Source: Bacteroidota bacterium (GTDB lineage Bacteria; Bacteroidota; Ignavibacteria; Ignavibacteriales; Melioribacteraceae). From it: a stretch of DNA of 64,000 nucleotides. The stretch's first letter is position 1; each line of letters starts with the position of its first letter. The notes beneath the pieces were generated by a model, which saw only the letters and a program-made list of their open reading frames with translations, had not been told where the DNA came from and did no database searches. Location of the stretch: positions 29,015-93,014 of the forward strand of contig JAEXOD010000012.1 of NCBI GenBank assembly GCA_023447335.1, read 5' to 3'. A program made the translations under genes and the position numbers. Shown piece after piece: positions 53,808-62,776 of the stretch.

Positions 53808-53902
53808 CGCCAATCCCTAAAGGAATTGACTATATTTTGCACCAAATACAGCCAATAAATAAATTTCTGCAACCACAATAAAATAAATATAATAACAACA
53901 AA
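53808..53902 (-). repeat. 160-bp two-hairpin repeat, copy 4 (truncated, minus)
   Basis: Reverse orientation. Begins with CGCCAATCCCTAAAGGAATTG and continues through the CAATAAATAAATTTCTGCAACC core, then breaks off before the GCGGGC hairpin, running instead into the CATGAATTC palindrome. Confidence 0.75.
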
Positions 53903-54516
53903 CTTCGCAACCCATGAATTCATTCACGAGGAATTAAAACCAATGCCGCCTCTACGAGGCTTGGGGTTGTTCTTGTTTATCCACGTTACAAAAATGCCAC
54001 TCCTACGGAGCTAAAAGAGGTTAGACTTTAGACTTCAGATGTTAGATTATAGACGTTAGATTATAGACGATTAAAAAGAATTAATATAATTGGTTTCATC
54101 CTGTAAATCCTTCTTTCATCTGGTAAATCCTGGTTCAAAACAATGCTAAATGTTGAGTGTTAATTGTTGAATAAGTTCCGAGTCACTAGTTACTGGTAGC
54201 TAGTAGCTGGTAGCTAGTAGCTGGTAGCTAGTCACTTTTATCCTGAAAATCCTTCTTTCATCTGGTAAATCCTGGTTCAGAACAATGTTAAATGTTGAGT
54301 GTTAAATAATTAAACGAACGTAATATGAAAATTCCCGTAGGGAATTATTAGTAATAGAAAAGATGAAAAAGATAGGGAATAAACTCCGTAGGAGTGGCTT
54401 AAGAAATTATTAATTCACTCGCAAGCGAGTTTTTTTATTGTATTTAGTGTTTTTCTATTATTAAAACATTCCTACGGAATTACCTGTAAGTTGCATATGT
54501 TACTAGTTCCGAGACC
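53903..54516. repeat. Composite repeat island upstream of the GH20 gene
   Basis: Minus-orientation versions of the families in 40.2-41.0 kb: a CCCATGAATTCATTCACG palindrome, the CTCTACGAGGC and CTCCTACGGAGC hairpins, TTAGACTTTAGACTTCAGATG runs and TCCTGTAAATCCTTC. TAGCTGGTAGCTAGTAGC tandems (54185-54232) and CAATGCTAAATGTTGAGTG are also present. No gene. Confidence 0.75.
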
Positions 54517-54679
54517 CGCCAATCCCTAAAGGAATTGTCTATATTTTACACCAATTGCAGTCAATAAATAAATTTCTGCAACCATAATAAAATAAATATA
54601 ATAACCATTGTTTTCTGGGAATATTTATAAAACTGATAAATAGGTTTTAAACTTAGCCCGCTTCTTTAGGGGCGGGCGG
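54517..54679 (-). repeat. 160-bp two-hairpin repeat, copy 5 (minus)
   Basis: Full-length minus-strand copy: CGCCAATCCCTAAAGGAATTG at the left end and the GCCCGCTTCTTTAGGGGCGGGC hairpin at the right end. Confidence 0.85.
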
Positions 54680-55068
54680 TGGTTCGCAACCACTGAATTT
54701 ATTCGTGGGGAATTAAAACCAATGTCGCCTTTATGAGGCTTGGGGTTGTCCTTGTTTGCCCATGTTACAATAATATCACTCCTACGGAGCTGAAAGACGT
54801 TAGACTTTAGACTTCAGATGTTAGATTTCAGACGTTAGATTATAGACGATTGAAAAGAATTAATATAATTGGTTTTATCCTGAAAATCCTTCTTTTTATC
54901 CTGTAAATCCCGGTTCAAAAGAATGTTAAATGTTGAATAACTTCCGAGTCACTAGTCACTAGTAGCTGGTAGCTAGTCACTATTCACAAGTCACTTTTTA
55001 TCTTGTAAATCTTGGTTCAAAAAATAATGAGTAGATGTTTGTGAAAGAAACCGGAAGTAAGCGGTAAT
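54680..55068. repeat. Short-repeat island before the histidine kinase
   Basis: Continues with a degenerate CACTGAATTTATTCGTGG palindrome, CTCCTACGGAGC hairpins, TTAGACTTTAGACTTCAG runs, TCCTGAAAATCCTTCTTTTT and a CACTAGTCACTAGTAGC run (54950-54985). No coding frame. Confidence 0.7.
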
Positions 55069-57162
55069 TTAAACTTCAACTTTTGGAAATTTAATAGTAA
55101 ACGTTGTTCCTTTATCTTTTTCTGACTGAACCGAAATTTCGCAATTGTTAAGATCAAGATATTTTTTTACCAAAGATAAACCTAAACCTATCCCCTCATA
55201 AGATCTGTTATATCCTATTTCTTCTTGGCTGTAAGGTTTAAATAAATTAGCCAAATATTCAGGCGAAATACCTACGCCGGTATCTTTAATGTCTAAACAA
55301 ACATCATCGTTAATATCTTTATAAAGCATAATTCTTACAAAACCGGTATAAGTAAACTTTACGGCGTTATCAAGTAAGTTGCCTATTGCCTGAATAATGC
55401 TATATTCATCAATATTTAAGTGAATTTTACCCAATTTATTGCTAAACTCAAGCGGTAGGTTTTTTGCGGCAAATGTACTTTTAAATTCTTTAACAAGCTC
55501 ATTTAAAAGTTTATCCATATCATATAATTTAGGCGAATAAGGAAAGTCACCGACTTGAAATCTGGAATAATTAACAATCATGTCAATAGTTCTAATAATT
55601 CGTTTGCTCGCTCTATCAATGCCGTAAAAAAAGTCTTGTTCTTCTTCCCCGATATACTGTTTTAGAGATTCTCGTAAAAGACTTGTCATTCCCAGTATAC
55701 CGTTCAAAGGAGTTCTTATTTCGTGGCTGATATTTGCAATAAATGCATCTTTTAGTTTATTGGCTTTTTCGGCATCTTCTTTAGATTTTAATAAAAATTC
55801 AGCCGCCTTTTTTCTTTCGGTAGCATCATGTATATTGGAGTATATAAATTTTTTATTATTAAATTCAATAAGCCCGGCATAAATCTCAACATCTTTAATA
55901 GTTCCGTCTTTCATTTTATGTCGGAATTCATAAAACGCAGAGATATTTTTTTCGGTGTTCTTAATATCAGAGGCAACTTTTTCGGGTGGATTTACATTAA
56001 TATCAGAAAGTTTAAGTTTAAGAAATTCTTCTTTTGTGTAACCGTAAAACTTTTGAGCAGCACCGTTAGCAGCTATTATGTTTAAAGTTTCGGGGTCTGT
56101 TAAAAGTTTAATAGTATGGTTATCTTCGAAAAGAATTTTATATCTTTTTTCGCTCTCTTCAAGTTTGGAAAGGTAATCCCTCACAGCATTATCTTTGCTA
56201 ATTATTCCCCATGCTTTAGTAATAAAAAATACAAATGCAACACCTCCGATAAACATAAGAACAAAAATTACAAGCAGCCTATTCTTAAATGAACTAAGGT
56301 TGTATATAACTTCATTTTCACCTATAAAAATTGCAATAGACCAATAAGTGGAACCTAAGTCAATTTTTTTATAACTTGCAAAAAAAATCAAAGGATTTTC
56401 TTTTGTATTTTTTAATACGGCACTAAATCCGTTTTTGCCTGCAATCATAGAAATATAAAGATTCTTTTCGCTTTTTGAACATAAAGTATCAGAAAGAATT
56501 ACTTTTCCTACAGTATCTTGATTTTTGCTAAAAAGTACAATTCCTTCTTTGCTTAATAGTAAAGGTTTATTTCCAAAACCCAAGTTAACGTCATTCAAAA
56601 AATTTTGGGATAATTTTGTAAAATCTAATACAAATGCAATACTTCCCGAAAAAACTCCTTCATTAAAAACAGGAACGTGAATAGCAACGGCATAGTAGCC
56701 TTGTACAGCCCAAAAAACTTCGCTTATTACCGGCTTATGAGTTATTAAAAGTTTATATATATGTTTTTGTCTAGATATGTTATTTCCAAGTACTTTTTTA
56801 TTTTCGGGATATGTGTAAATAATTTTACCGTTGTTATCAACTCTGGTTATTGCTTTAAGATAAGTAAAATAATTATCGTATGTAAACGCTAAATTTTCCT
56901 TCCCTTTTTCACTTGTTCTAATAATATCGGGGTTTTTTGCCATTTGTTCAAGAATGTAGATGAAATTATCAAAAGTATTTTGAATATTCAATTTTGATTG
57001 ATTTGCAATTAATTCTAATTTAAGTTCGGTATCCTTCTGCATATTTGCTTTGTAGTCATTATAGAACATGTTTAGCAGAATTATGCTTAAAAAGAAAAAA
57101 ATTATAATACTAAACCCTAATAAGAATATACTTAATCTACGATAATTTGAATACTTGAACAT
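55069..57162 (-). CDS. Sensor histidine kinase with Cache and PAS domains
   Basis: A 697-residue membrane kinase. TM1 (about 12-33), an extracytoplasmic dCache-like sensor (about 36-290, with FDNFIYILEQMAKNPDI and the KPVISEVFWAVQGYYAVAIHVPVFN pocket strand), TM2 (about 294-315), then a PAS domain (about 340-455). The HisKA helix has the phospho-acceptor in FIANISHEIRTPLNGILGM. HATPase_c has DNAVKFT (N box), DTGVGI (G1) and GIGLGLSLVKKY (G2). It lacks a receiver domain, so its response regulator must be elsewhere. It is divergent from the bacteriohemerythrin gene. Confidence 0.92.
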   Translation of the reverse strand: MFKYSNYRRLSIFLLGFSIIIFFFLSIILLNMFYNDYKANMQKDTELKLELIANQSKLNIQNTFDNFIYILEQMAKNPDIIRTSEKGKENLAFTYDNYFTYLKAITRVDNNGKIIYTYPENKKVLGNNISRQKHIYKLLITHKPVISEVFWAVQGYYAVAIHVPVFNEGVFSGSIAFVLDFTKLSQNFLNDVNLGFGNKPLLLSKEGIVLFSKNQDTVGKVILSDTLCSKSEKNLYISMIAGKNGFSAVLKNTKENPLIFFASYKKIDLGSTYWSIAIFIGENEVIYNLSSFKNRLLVIFVLMFIGGVAFVFFITKAWGIISKDNAVRDYLSKLEESEKRYKILFEDNHTIKLLTDPETLNIIAANGAAQKFYGYTKEEFLKLKLSDINVNPPEKVASDIKNTEKNISAFYEFRHKMKDGTIKDVEIYAGLIEFNNKKFIYSNIHDATERKKAAEFLLKSKEDAEKANKLKDAFIANISHEIRTPLNGILGMTSLLRESLKQYIGEEEQDFFYGIDRASKRIIRTIDMIVNYSRFQVGDFPYSPKLYDMDKLLNELVKEFKSTFAAKNLPLEFSNKLGKIHLNIDEYSIIQAIGNLLDNAVKFTYTGFVRIMLYKDINDDVCLDIKDTGVGISPEYLANLFKPYSQEEIGYNRSYEGIGLGLSLVKKYLDLNNCEISVQSEKDKGTTFTIKFPKVEV

Positions 57163-57264
57163 ATAATTTGTATTTTTTGAATATTTATTCGTTTTGTTGT
57201 GTTTAATTTAGTAAATTATTAAATAAGAAAAAAATAAATATTAAACTTAAAATCAGGAATAATT

Positions 57265-57678
57265 ATGGTTCACTTTATTCAATGGCAGCAAAGTTTTAAT
57301 ACAAATATAAAAGAAATAGATGATCAGCATAAAGGATTAGTGGAAGTTATTAACCTAACCGCATATGCAAAGTCAAAAAATCATCCGGAAAGATTAAAGG
57401 AAATTTTAATTAAACTTATAGATTACACAAAAACCCATTTTAATTATGAAGAAGAGCATATGCGCCAAAATAACTATGATAGGTTAATTGAACATAAAGC
57501 TCAACATCAAGTATTAATAAAACAAGTAGTTGAAATATTAGAAGGATTAAAAGCAGGAAAACATGACGTTTTGGAAAATATATTCGGTATTTTAGAAAAC
57601 TGGCTTATAAAACACATTAAAGAACATGATAAAGAATATGCTTATTTTTTTTCCGAACAAACAAAAAAAGGGAAATAA
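57265..57678 (+). CDS. Bacteriohemerythrin
   Basis: A 137-residue single-domain hemerythrin. All ligands of the di-iron O2-binding site are present: H22 (DDQH), H58 and E62 (THFNYEEEH), H77 and H81 (HKAQH), H117 and D122 (HIKEHD). These small cytoplasmic proteins bind O2 and may sense or deliver it, or buffer iron. The start is 102 bases from the divergent histidine kinase gene, and the shared gap is a candidate common control region. Confidence 0.93.
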   Translation: MVHFIQWQQSFNTNIKEIDDQHKGLVEVINLTAYAKSKNHPERLKEILIKLIDYTKTHFNYEEEHMRQNNYDRLIEHKAQHQVLIKQVVEILEGLKAGKHDVLENIFGILENWLIKHIKEHDKEYAYFFSEQTKKGK

Positions 57679-57722
57679 ACCGTAATTTACGATTGTATTT
57701 CCCCTTAAAAACAAAAAAAATA

Positions 57723-57941
57723 TTATTCTTGCGGGTTGTAAGTTAATTCGATTTTAACATGAAAATCAGCACCGCTGAATAAAGTATATTTAACTTCGCC
57801 TATAGTACATTTATAATCTTCGCCTACAAGTTCGGTAACAACTTTTGCAATTCCGTTTTCCAAATCACCTACACTTAAACTTTTTAGTTTGTTTTTTAGT
57901 AATTTATCTACATCAATCGGCTTATCTTTTTCGTTTGCCAT
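57723..57941 (-). CDS. Small hypothetical protein
   Basis: A 72-residue soluble protein, MANEKDKPIDVDKLLKNKLKSLSVG followed by two strand-like stretches (YKCTIGEVKYTLFSGADFHVKIELTYNP). The ATG at 57941 is preceded by TGGGAG at a good distance; a TTG at 57956 overlapping that site is less likely. It is 44 bases upstream-to-stop from the bacteriohemerythrin gene in convergent arrangement. No family recognised. Confidence 0.6.
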   Translation of the reverse strand: MANEKDKPIDVDKLLKNKLKSLSVGDLENGIAKVVTELVGEDYKCTIGEVKYTLFSGADFHVKIELTYNPQE

Positions 57942-58000
57942 AATATATACTCCCAATAGTGTTTATCTTAATTAGACGTATAAAAAAATTAAATGTTCCG

Positions 58001-59347
58001 TTAACTACGAATAATATTTAATAGTTCTTCGGTTTTTTGACGCATGAGCTTTGCATCTCCCTTAGATTCAACATTTAGGCGAATTAAAGGTTCGGTGTTA
58101 CTTGTACGAACGTTAAATCTCCAAGTATCATATTCAACGCTAATGCCGTCTAACTCGTCTAAAGTACCGTCGTTGTATTTTTCTTTAATTATAGCAAGTT
58201 TAGAAGCCGAATCAGTAACGGTAGAGTTTATTTCGCCCGAACAAGGATAAGCAGCAATCATTTCGTTCACTAAATCATATAATGATTTATTTTCGTCACC
58301 CATTAATTGTAAAATTAATAAAAACGGAATTAATCCGCTGTCAGAATAATAATTATCGCGGAAATAATGATGAGCAGACATTTCACCGCCGTAAATTGAA
58401 TTTACTTCACGCATTTTTTGCTTTATAAAAGCATGACCGCTTTTGGAAACAACGGTATAACCGTGTGCTCTATTTACTTCATCAATTGTATTCCAAGTTA
58501 AGCGAGGATCGTGAACGATTTTTTCACCAGGGAAATTTTTAAGAATTGATTTTGCCAACAAAGCAACAATATAATATCCTTCAATAAAATTACCTTTCTC
58601 GTCAAAAAAGAAACATCTGTCATAATCGCCGTCCCATGCAACGCCTAAATCCGCTTCATATTTATTAATAGCATCGATGGTTGGTTGTCTATTTTCAGGT
58701 AATAACGGATTTGGAACGCCGTTAGGGAAATCGCTATTCGGTTCGTGGAAAACTTTAATCATTTTAATAGGTAAAAATGGCTCCAAAGCATCCAAAGCAG
58801 GACCGACACAACCGTTGCCCGCATTAACAACAACCTTAAATGGTTTTATTCTGTTTCTATCGTAAAATGTATTAACTCTATCAATAAATTCTTTCATTAT
58901 GTCTTTGCTTATAACGTTCCCTTTAGTTTCGGAAATAGGAGCAAAATCATTGTTTAGAATCATTTGTTCAATTTCTGCCAAACCGCTTTCATAGCCCATA
59001 GGAACGGAGCCTTTTTTTACAAATTTTAAACCATTATATTCAGGAGGATTATGACTAGCGGTAATCATCACACCGCAATCGGCATCTAAAAAAGGAGTGC
59101 CGAAATAAATCATCTCTGTGCCGCATAAACCGAGATCAAAAACGTCAACGCCGCAATCCGTAAATCCTTTTGATAATGATTCTGCCAATTCCGGTGAAGA
59201 TTTCCTAACATCTCTTCCGATAACAACCGATTTTGGCTCTAAATATTTTGAAATAGCTCTACCAACTTTGTAAGCTAAATCTGTGTTCAGTTCTCCGGGC
59301 ACTTTCCCGCGAATGTCGTACGCTTTAAAGCCGGGAATTCTGTCCAT
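58001..59347 (-). CDS. manB: Phosphomannomutase/phosphoglucomutase
   Basis: A 448-residue alpha-D-phosphohexomutase. The active Ser lies in GVMITASHNPPEYNGLKF (about 97), the Mg2+ loop is DGDYDRCFFFDEKG (about 237-250), the sugar-binding loop GGEMSAHHYFRDNYY (about 317-331), and the C-terminal phosphate loop NVRTSNTEPLIRLN (about 411-424). It interconverts mannose-6-P/mannose-1-P or the glucose pair, feeding GDP-mannose or glycan and LPS synthesis. Substrate preference between PMM and PGM cannot be settled here. It has its own gap on both sides. Confidence 0.93.
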   Translation of the reverse strand: MDRIPGFKAYDIRGKVPGELNTDLAYKVGRAISKYLEPKSVVIGRDVRKSSPELAESLSKGFTDCGVDVFDLGLCGTEMIYFGTPFLDADCGVMITASHNPPEYNGLKFVKKGSVPMGYESGLAEIEQMILNNDFAPISETKGNVISKDIMKEFIDRVNTFYDRNRIKPFKVVVNAGNGCVGPALDALEPFLPIKMIKVFHEPNSDFPNGVPNPLLPENRQPTIDAINKYEADLGVAWDGDYDRCFFFDEKGNFIEGYYIVALLAKSILKNFPGEKIVHDPRLTWNTIDEVNRAHGYTVVSKSGHAFIKQKMREVNSIYGGEMSAHHYFRDNYYSDSGLIPFLLILQLMGDENKSLYDLVNEMIAAYPCSGEINSTVTDSASKLAIIKEKYNDGTLDELDGISVEYDTWRFNVRTSNTEPLIRLNVESKGDAKLMRQKTEELLNIIRS

Positions 59348-59465
59348 AAGTTTTACTCCGTATATTTGTTTTAATTTAGTGCAAATTTAAAGTATAGTAT
59401 AAATTTTTACATAGCATATTTAAAAATAGTAATTTATTTTTACAAAAAAAATTTTTGAGGTTTAT

Positions 59466-59774
59466 ATTAATATTAAATATACTAATTCTAAACGATTCGC
59501 ACAATGTAATAACTCTGAATGTAACGTAATTTTTGAATTCGACCCAAGAGAGATTATAGGGGAAACAGGTCTTTTATGTCCTTCGTGCAAATCAAAAGCA
59601 GATACTCATCATATAGTTCAGTGTGAAAACTGTCAATCTATTGTTCATTTAATTAAGCCTGATAGTTATGATATTCCTGCATTTTATTATGTAAAGCAAT
59701 GTTCAAAGTGTAAAGGTACTCAGGAAGACGAAAAAAGGATAGAATCTTATTCTTTCCCGCAATTATTTATGTAG
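59466..59774 (+). CDS. Zinc-ribbon protein of ~102 residues with probable ATT start
   Basis: The frame is open from 59433 to the TAG at 59772 but contains no ATG, GTG or TTG near its beginning. An ATT at 59466 is preceded by GAGG at a 5-base distance, so an ATT initiation like that of infC is the simplest reading. The protein starts NIKYTNSKRFAQCNNSEC and has four paired-cysteine knuckles (CNNSEC, CPSC, CENC, CSKC), as two zinc ribbons. It lies alone between manB and the S46 peptidase. Could also be a decayed gene. Confidence 0.6.
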   Translation: MNIKYTNSKRFAQCNNSECNVIFEFDPREIIGETGLLCPSCKSKADTHHIVQCENCQSIVHLIKPDSYDIPAFYYVKQCSKCKGTQEDEKRIESYSFPQLFM

Positions 59775-60084
59775 CAAATTGCCAATTTTAGTCTGCTTTT
59801 TCTGATAGTTGTTTAGGGCAACCGAAGTTGATGAAATATTGTTAAATCTAAATCTATCGGGTTTTTACTATAATTATTAAACCTACTTTGCTAAATCTTC
59901 TTGCAATAACATACCGGAATTTTACTATTAAAACTTTCACAATTATTTTAAGATCTTGTTAAAGTGCTAATTATAGATTAAAAGGTAAAAATCCGAGTAT
60001 GTTTAATACTAATTTATTCTTGTAAAGTTTTTTAACTTTAATTAAATTGAATCTCATTTTTTTTACACTAATACTTGAGTATAT
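59775..60084. other. 310-bp gene-free stretch before the S46 peptidase
   Basis: AT-rich with no convincing coding frame. It presumably holds the promoter of the S46 peptidase gene; no strong repeat, hairpin or tRNA was seen. Confidence 0.45.
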
Positions 60085-62238
60085 ATGAAAAATTTTAAGT
60101 TATTTAATTTACTATTGATTTGTTGTTTTTTTATAAATGGATTGGCAGTAAATGCTCAAAATTATTATTTTGATACTACTTCGGTAGGTAAATATGACAT
60201 GGGGAAAAGTTGGACTTTTGATGAGTTTCCGAGAGAATATTTTAAAGAAAGATATAATTTTAATCCTTCAGATGAGTGGATTGAGAAAGTAAAACTTTCA
60301 GCTATAAAATTTTCTACATGGTGTTCTTCTTCTTTTGTATCTGAAGACGGTTTAATTATGACTAATCATCATTGTATTGATTTTGTAAGTAATAGAATTC
60401 AAAAAGAAGGTGAAAATATAGACAAAAACGGATTTTATGCCCCTACGTTACAAGATGAAAGAAAAGTTCAAGGTATTTTTGTTGATAATTTAATATTTAT
60501 GAAAGACATTTCAGAAGAAATATCAAATAAACTTAATAACAACAAAGATAAATGCAAGGCGGATATATTAGTAGAAATAAAGAAAGAATATGATGAAAAT
60601 ACAGGCTTAAACTGTGTTATTGTTCCGTTTTATAACGGTAGTAAGTATTCTGTTTATGGTTATAAAAGATATAATGATATAAGAGCTGTTTATTTTAACG
60701 AATCTTCTGTCGGTTTATACGGAGGAGATCCCGATAATTTTACTTATCCTAGATATAATGCGGATTTTGCTTTTTTGCGTGCTTATGATGAGAACGGAAA
60801 ACCTGCAAAAATAGAAAATTACTTTAAATGGAGTAACGAAGGTCCAAAACCGGATGAATTATTGTTTGTAGTAGGTAACCCGGGAAAAACACAACGTTCT
60901 AAAACCGTTGAGCAGATTAAATATATGGGGCAAGTAGAATCAAGAAATAATGCTTTTATTTATGAACGATTAATGAAAATGTATTATGATATGATTGAAA
61001 TGTACCCTGAGTTTGCGGAAAAATTAATTGCAGATATGGGGGCTATCTCAAATACTGCCAAAGTTAATATCGGTGAGTATAAAGCAGTTATTAACCCTTA
61101 CTTATTAAAGCGTAAACAAATGTTTGAAGACGAACTTCAAAATATTGTTTTTAACGATGCAAAACTTAAAAATAAATATGGTCATATATGGGAAGGGATT
61201 AAAGACTTGCAGACCGAAATGAGTAAGTTCGGTAACCTGAAGGCAGGATATACTGTTAGCTACAGAGGACTGAGTGTTAATTTATTTAATACGGCTGTAA
61301 AACTTTATATGCTTGCAGAAACTCTCAAGAAAAAAGATTATAAAACTTTGAATGATAGTTTAAAGACTTTTATTGATACACAAATCGATGAATCTTTTGA
61401 TAACAGTAAAAACAGATTTGGTAAGAAAAAAGCCGCACATGAATATGACGAAACAACCGAGTTAAAAAAACTAGCAATTCTACTTGATTTAATCAGTCTA
61501 AATTTAGGTAATGATAATAATTTTGTAAAAGCTTTAACAAACGGTAAAACCGGCGAAGAAGCAGCAAAATTTTTGTTAAAAGAGACGATTTTAAGAGATA
61601 AAGAAAAGGTAAAAAAATTATTTTATGAAGGGTTAAGAGCAGTAAATAATAGTAAAGATCCCGTTATTAATTTTATTTTTAACACTCGTAAAGATTTGGA
61701 AGAATACCAAAAACGGGCACAAGAAATTTCTGATGCTCAAAGTGAATTGGAAAATCAATTAGGAGAAGTTTTATATGCTGTTTACGGAAGTAAAGTTCCT
61801 CCTGATGCTACGTTTACACTAAGAATTTCTGACGGAGTGGTAAAAGGATACGAATATAACGGTACTATTGCACCTCCTATTACAACGTTTTACGGAATGT
61901 ATGACAGATATTATTCGTTTAATAAAAAATATCCGTGGGATTTACCGGCAAGATGGGCAAATCCGGGAAATGGTCTAGATTTAAGTACTCCTTACAATTT
62001 TTCATTAACAAGTGATATAACCGGAGGCAGTAGCGGCAGTCCGATTATTAATAAAAACGGTGAAGTAGTAGGTATTGCTTTTGACGGAAATATTGAAAGC
62101 TTAGCAGGTGATTTTTTGTTCGACGAACAAATAAATAGGTGTATCGGGGTTACATCTCAAGGTATTTTAGAAATATTGGGAGATATAGCGGGTGCCGAAA
62201 GAATAAAACAAGAGTTATTGGAAGGAAAGATAAAATAA
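60085..62238 (+). CDS. S46 family dipeptidyl-peptidase (DPP7/DPP11-type)
   Basis: A 717-residue periplasmic peptidase with a signal peptide (about 1-24, ending VNAQ). The chymotrypsin-like fold is spread over N- and C-terminal parts. Catalytic His is in MTNHHC (about 93-98), Asp in FTYPRYNADFAFLRAYD (about 225-241) and Ser in SDITGGSSGSPIINKNGEVVGIAFDGN (about 650-660). Residues 330-560 form the helical cap of S46 enzymes, which release dipeptides from peptide N-termini. The subsite deciding DPP7 versus DPP11 specificity is not resolved by inspection. These enzymes are common in asaccharolytic Bacteroidota. Confidence 0.93.
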   Translation: MKNFKLFNLLLICCFFINGLAVNAQNYYFDTTSVGKYDMGKSWTFDEFPREYFKERYNFNPSDEWIEKVKLSAIKFSTWCSSSFVSEDGLIMTNHHCIDFVSNRIQKEGENIDKNGFYAPTLQDERKVQGIFVDNLIFMKDISEEISNKLNNNKDKCKADILVEIKKEYDENTGLNCVIVPFYNGSKYSVYGYKRYNDIRAVYFNESSVGLYGGDPDNFTYPRYNADFAFLRAYDENGKPAKIENYFKWSNEGPKPDELLFVVGNPGKTQRSKTVEQIKYMGQVESRNNAFIYERLMKMYYDMIEMYPEFAEKLIADMGAISNTAKVNIGEYKAVINPYLLKRKQMFEDELQNIVFNDAKLKNKYGHIWEGIKDLQTEMSKFGNLKAGYTVSYRGLSVNLFNTAVKLYMLAETLKKKDYKTLNDSLKTFIDTQIDESFDNSKNRFGKKKAAHEYDETTELKKLAILLDLISLNLGNDNNFVKALTNGKTGEEAAKFLLKETILRDKEKVKKLFYEGLRAVNNSKDPVINFIFNTRKDLEEYQKRAQEISDAQSELENQLGEVLYAVYGSKVPPDATFTLRISDGVVKGYEYNGTIAPPITTFYGMYDRYYSFNKKYPWDLPARWANPGNGLDLSTPYNFSLTSDITGGSSGSPIINKNGEVVGIAFDGNIESLAGDFLFDEQINRCIGVTSQGILEILGDIAGAERIKQELLEGKIK

Positions 62239-62250
62239 AATGGCATTGTA

Positions 62251-62304
62251 AATCGTGACCTGCGAATAAAGGCATTTATTGTCAACAAATTCCAGGTCAC
62301 AATT
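62251..62304 (+). terminator. Long nested hairpin after the S46 gene
   Basis: GTGACCTG (62255-62262) pairs with CAGGTCAC (62293-62300), extended by AAAT/ATTT on the outside. Inside the loop AATAAA...TTTATT forms a second stem. It starts 12 bases past the stop at 62238. A T-rich but not pure T run follows, so it may be a terminator or an RNA structure. Confidence 0.55.
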
Positions 62305-62776
62305 TATTTATATCTCTCTAATCTAAGCATTATCCTATCCCACAAAATTCAGAACTTAAGAGATATTTTTCATAGTTGCTTACGTTTAATCTAAATACTT
62401 TTCTTTATTAAGCCGAATTTTTAATTCACAATTCAAAAAGCATCGATCCCTTCCTGTGGATAACTTGTGGAAAACCATTAATTATAGTCACTCGAAAATT
62501 TGTGGGAATTATTATTTTTTTAACATAAAAGAAAGTAATAATTAATACTAAATACCTTATAAAATATTTCAACTAAAACGATTTAATCTATTAGAATATA
62601 AGTACATAACATATGTGATGGAGGGGAATAAAAATGTACTCAATATTAAGTTTAAAAAAAATCGAAAAATGTGAGAAAAAAAACTGTAAAAAACTTGCTT
62701 TTTAAACTAAAATACTGTTATTTTACATCCCAGTGGGAAAAAATGTTGAAAAATGTCAAATTAATTAGAAGAATAG
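62305..62776. promoter_or_regulatory. mraZ upstream region with candidate MraZ-type boxes
   Basis: TGTGGATAA at 62455-62463 equals a consensus DnaA box, followed by TGTGGA at 62466 and TGTGGG at 62501. Next to mraZ, TGGGA, TGTTG and TGTCA are spaced ten bases apart (62734-62758), a degenerate version of the MraZ TGGGN-N5 repeat. A 23-codon ORF (62634-62705, start MYSILSLKK) with a strong GGAGGGG site lies in between; whether it is translated is unknown. Confidence 0.4.

Noticed and set aside
54185..54232. TAGCTGGTAGC tandem run as CRISPR
   Set aside because: Units are short, degenerate and without equal-length unique spacers; they belong to a dispersed repeat family also found near 27.15 and 40.2 kb.
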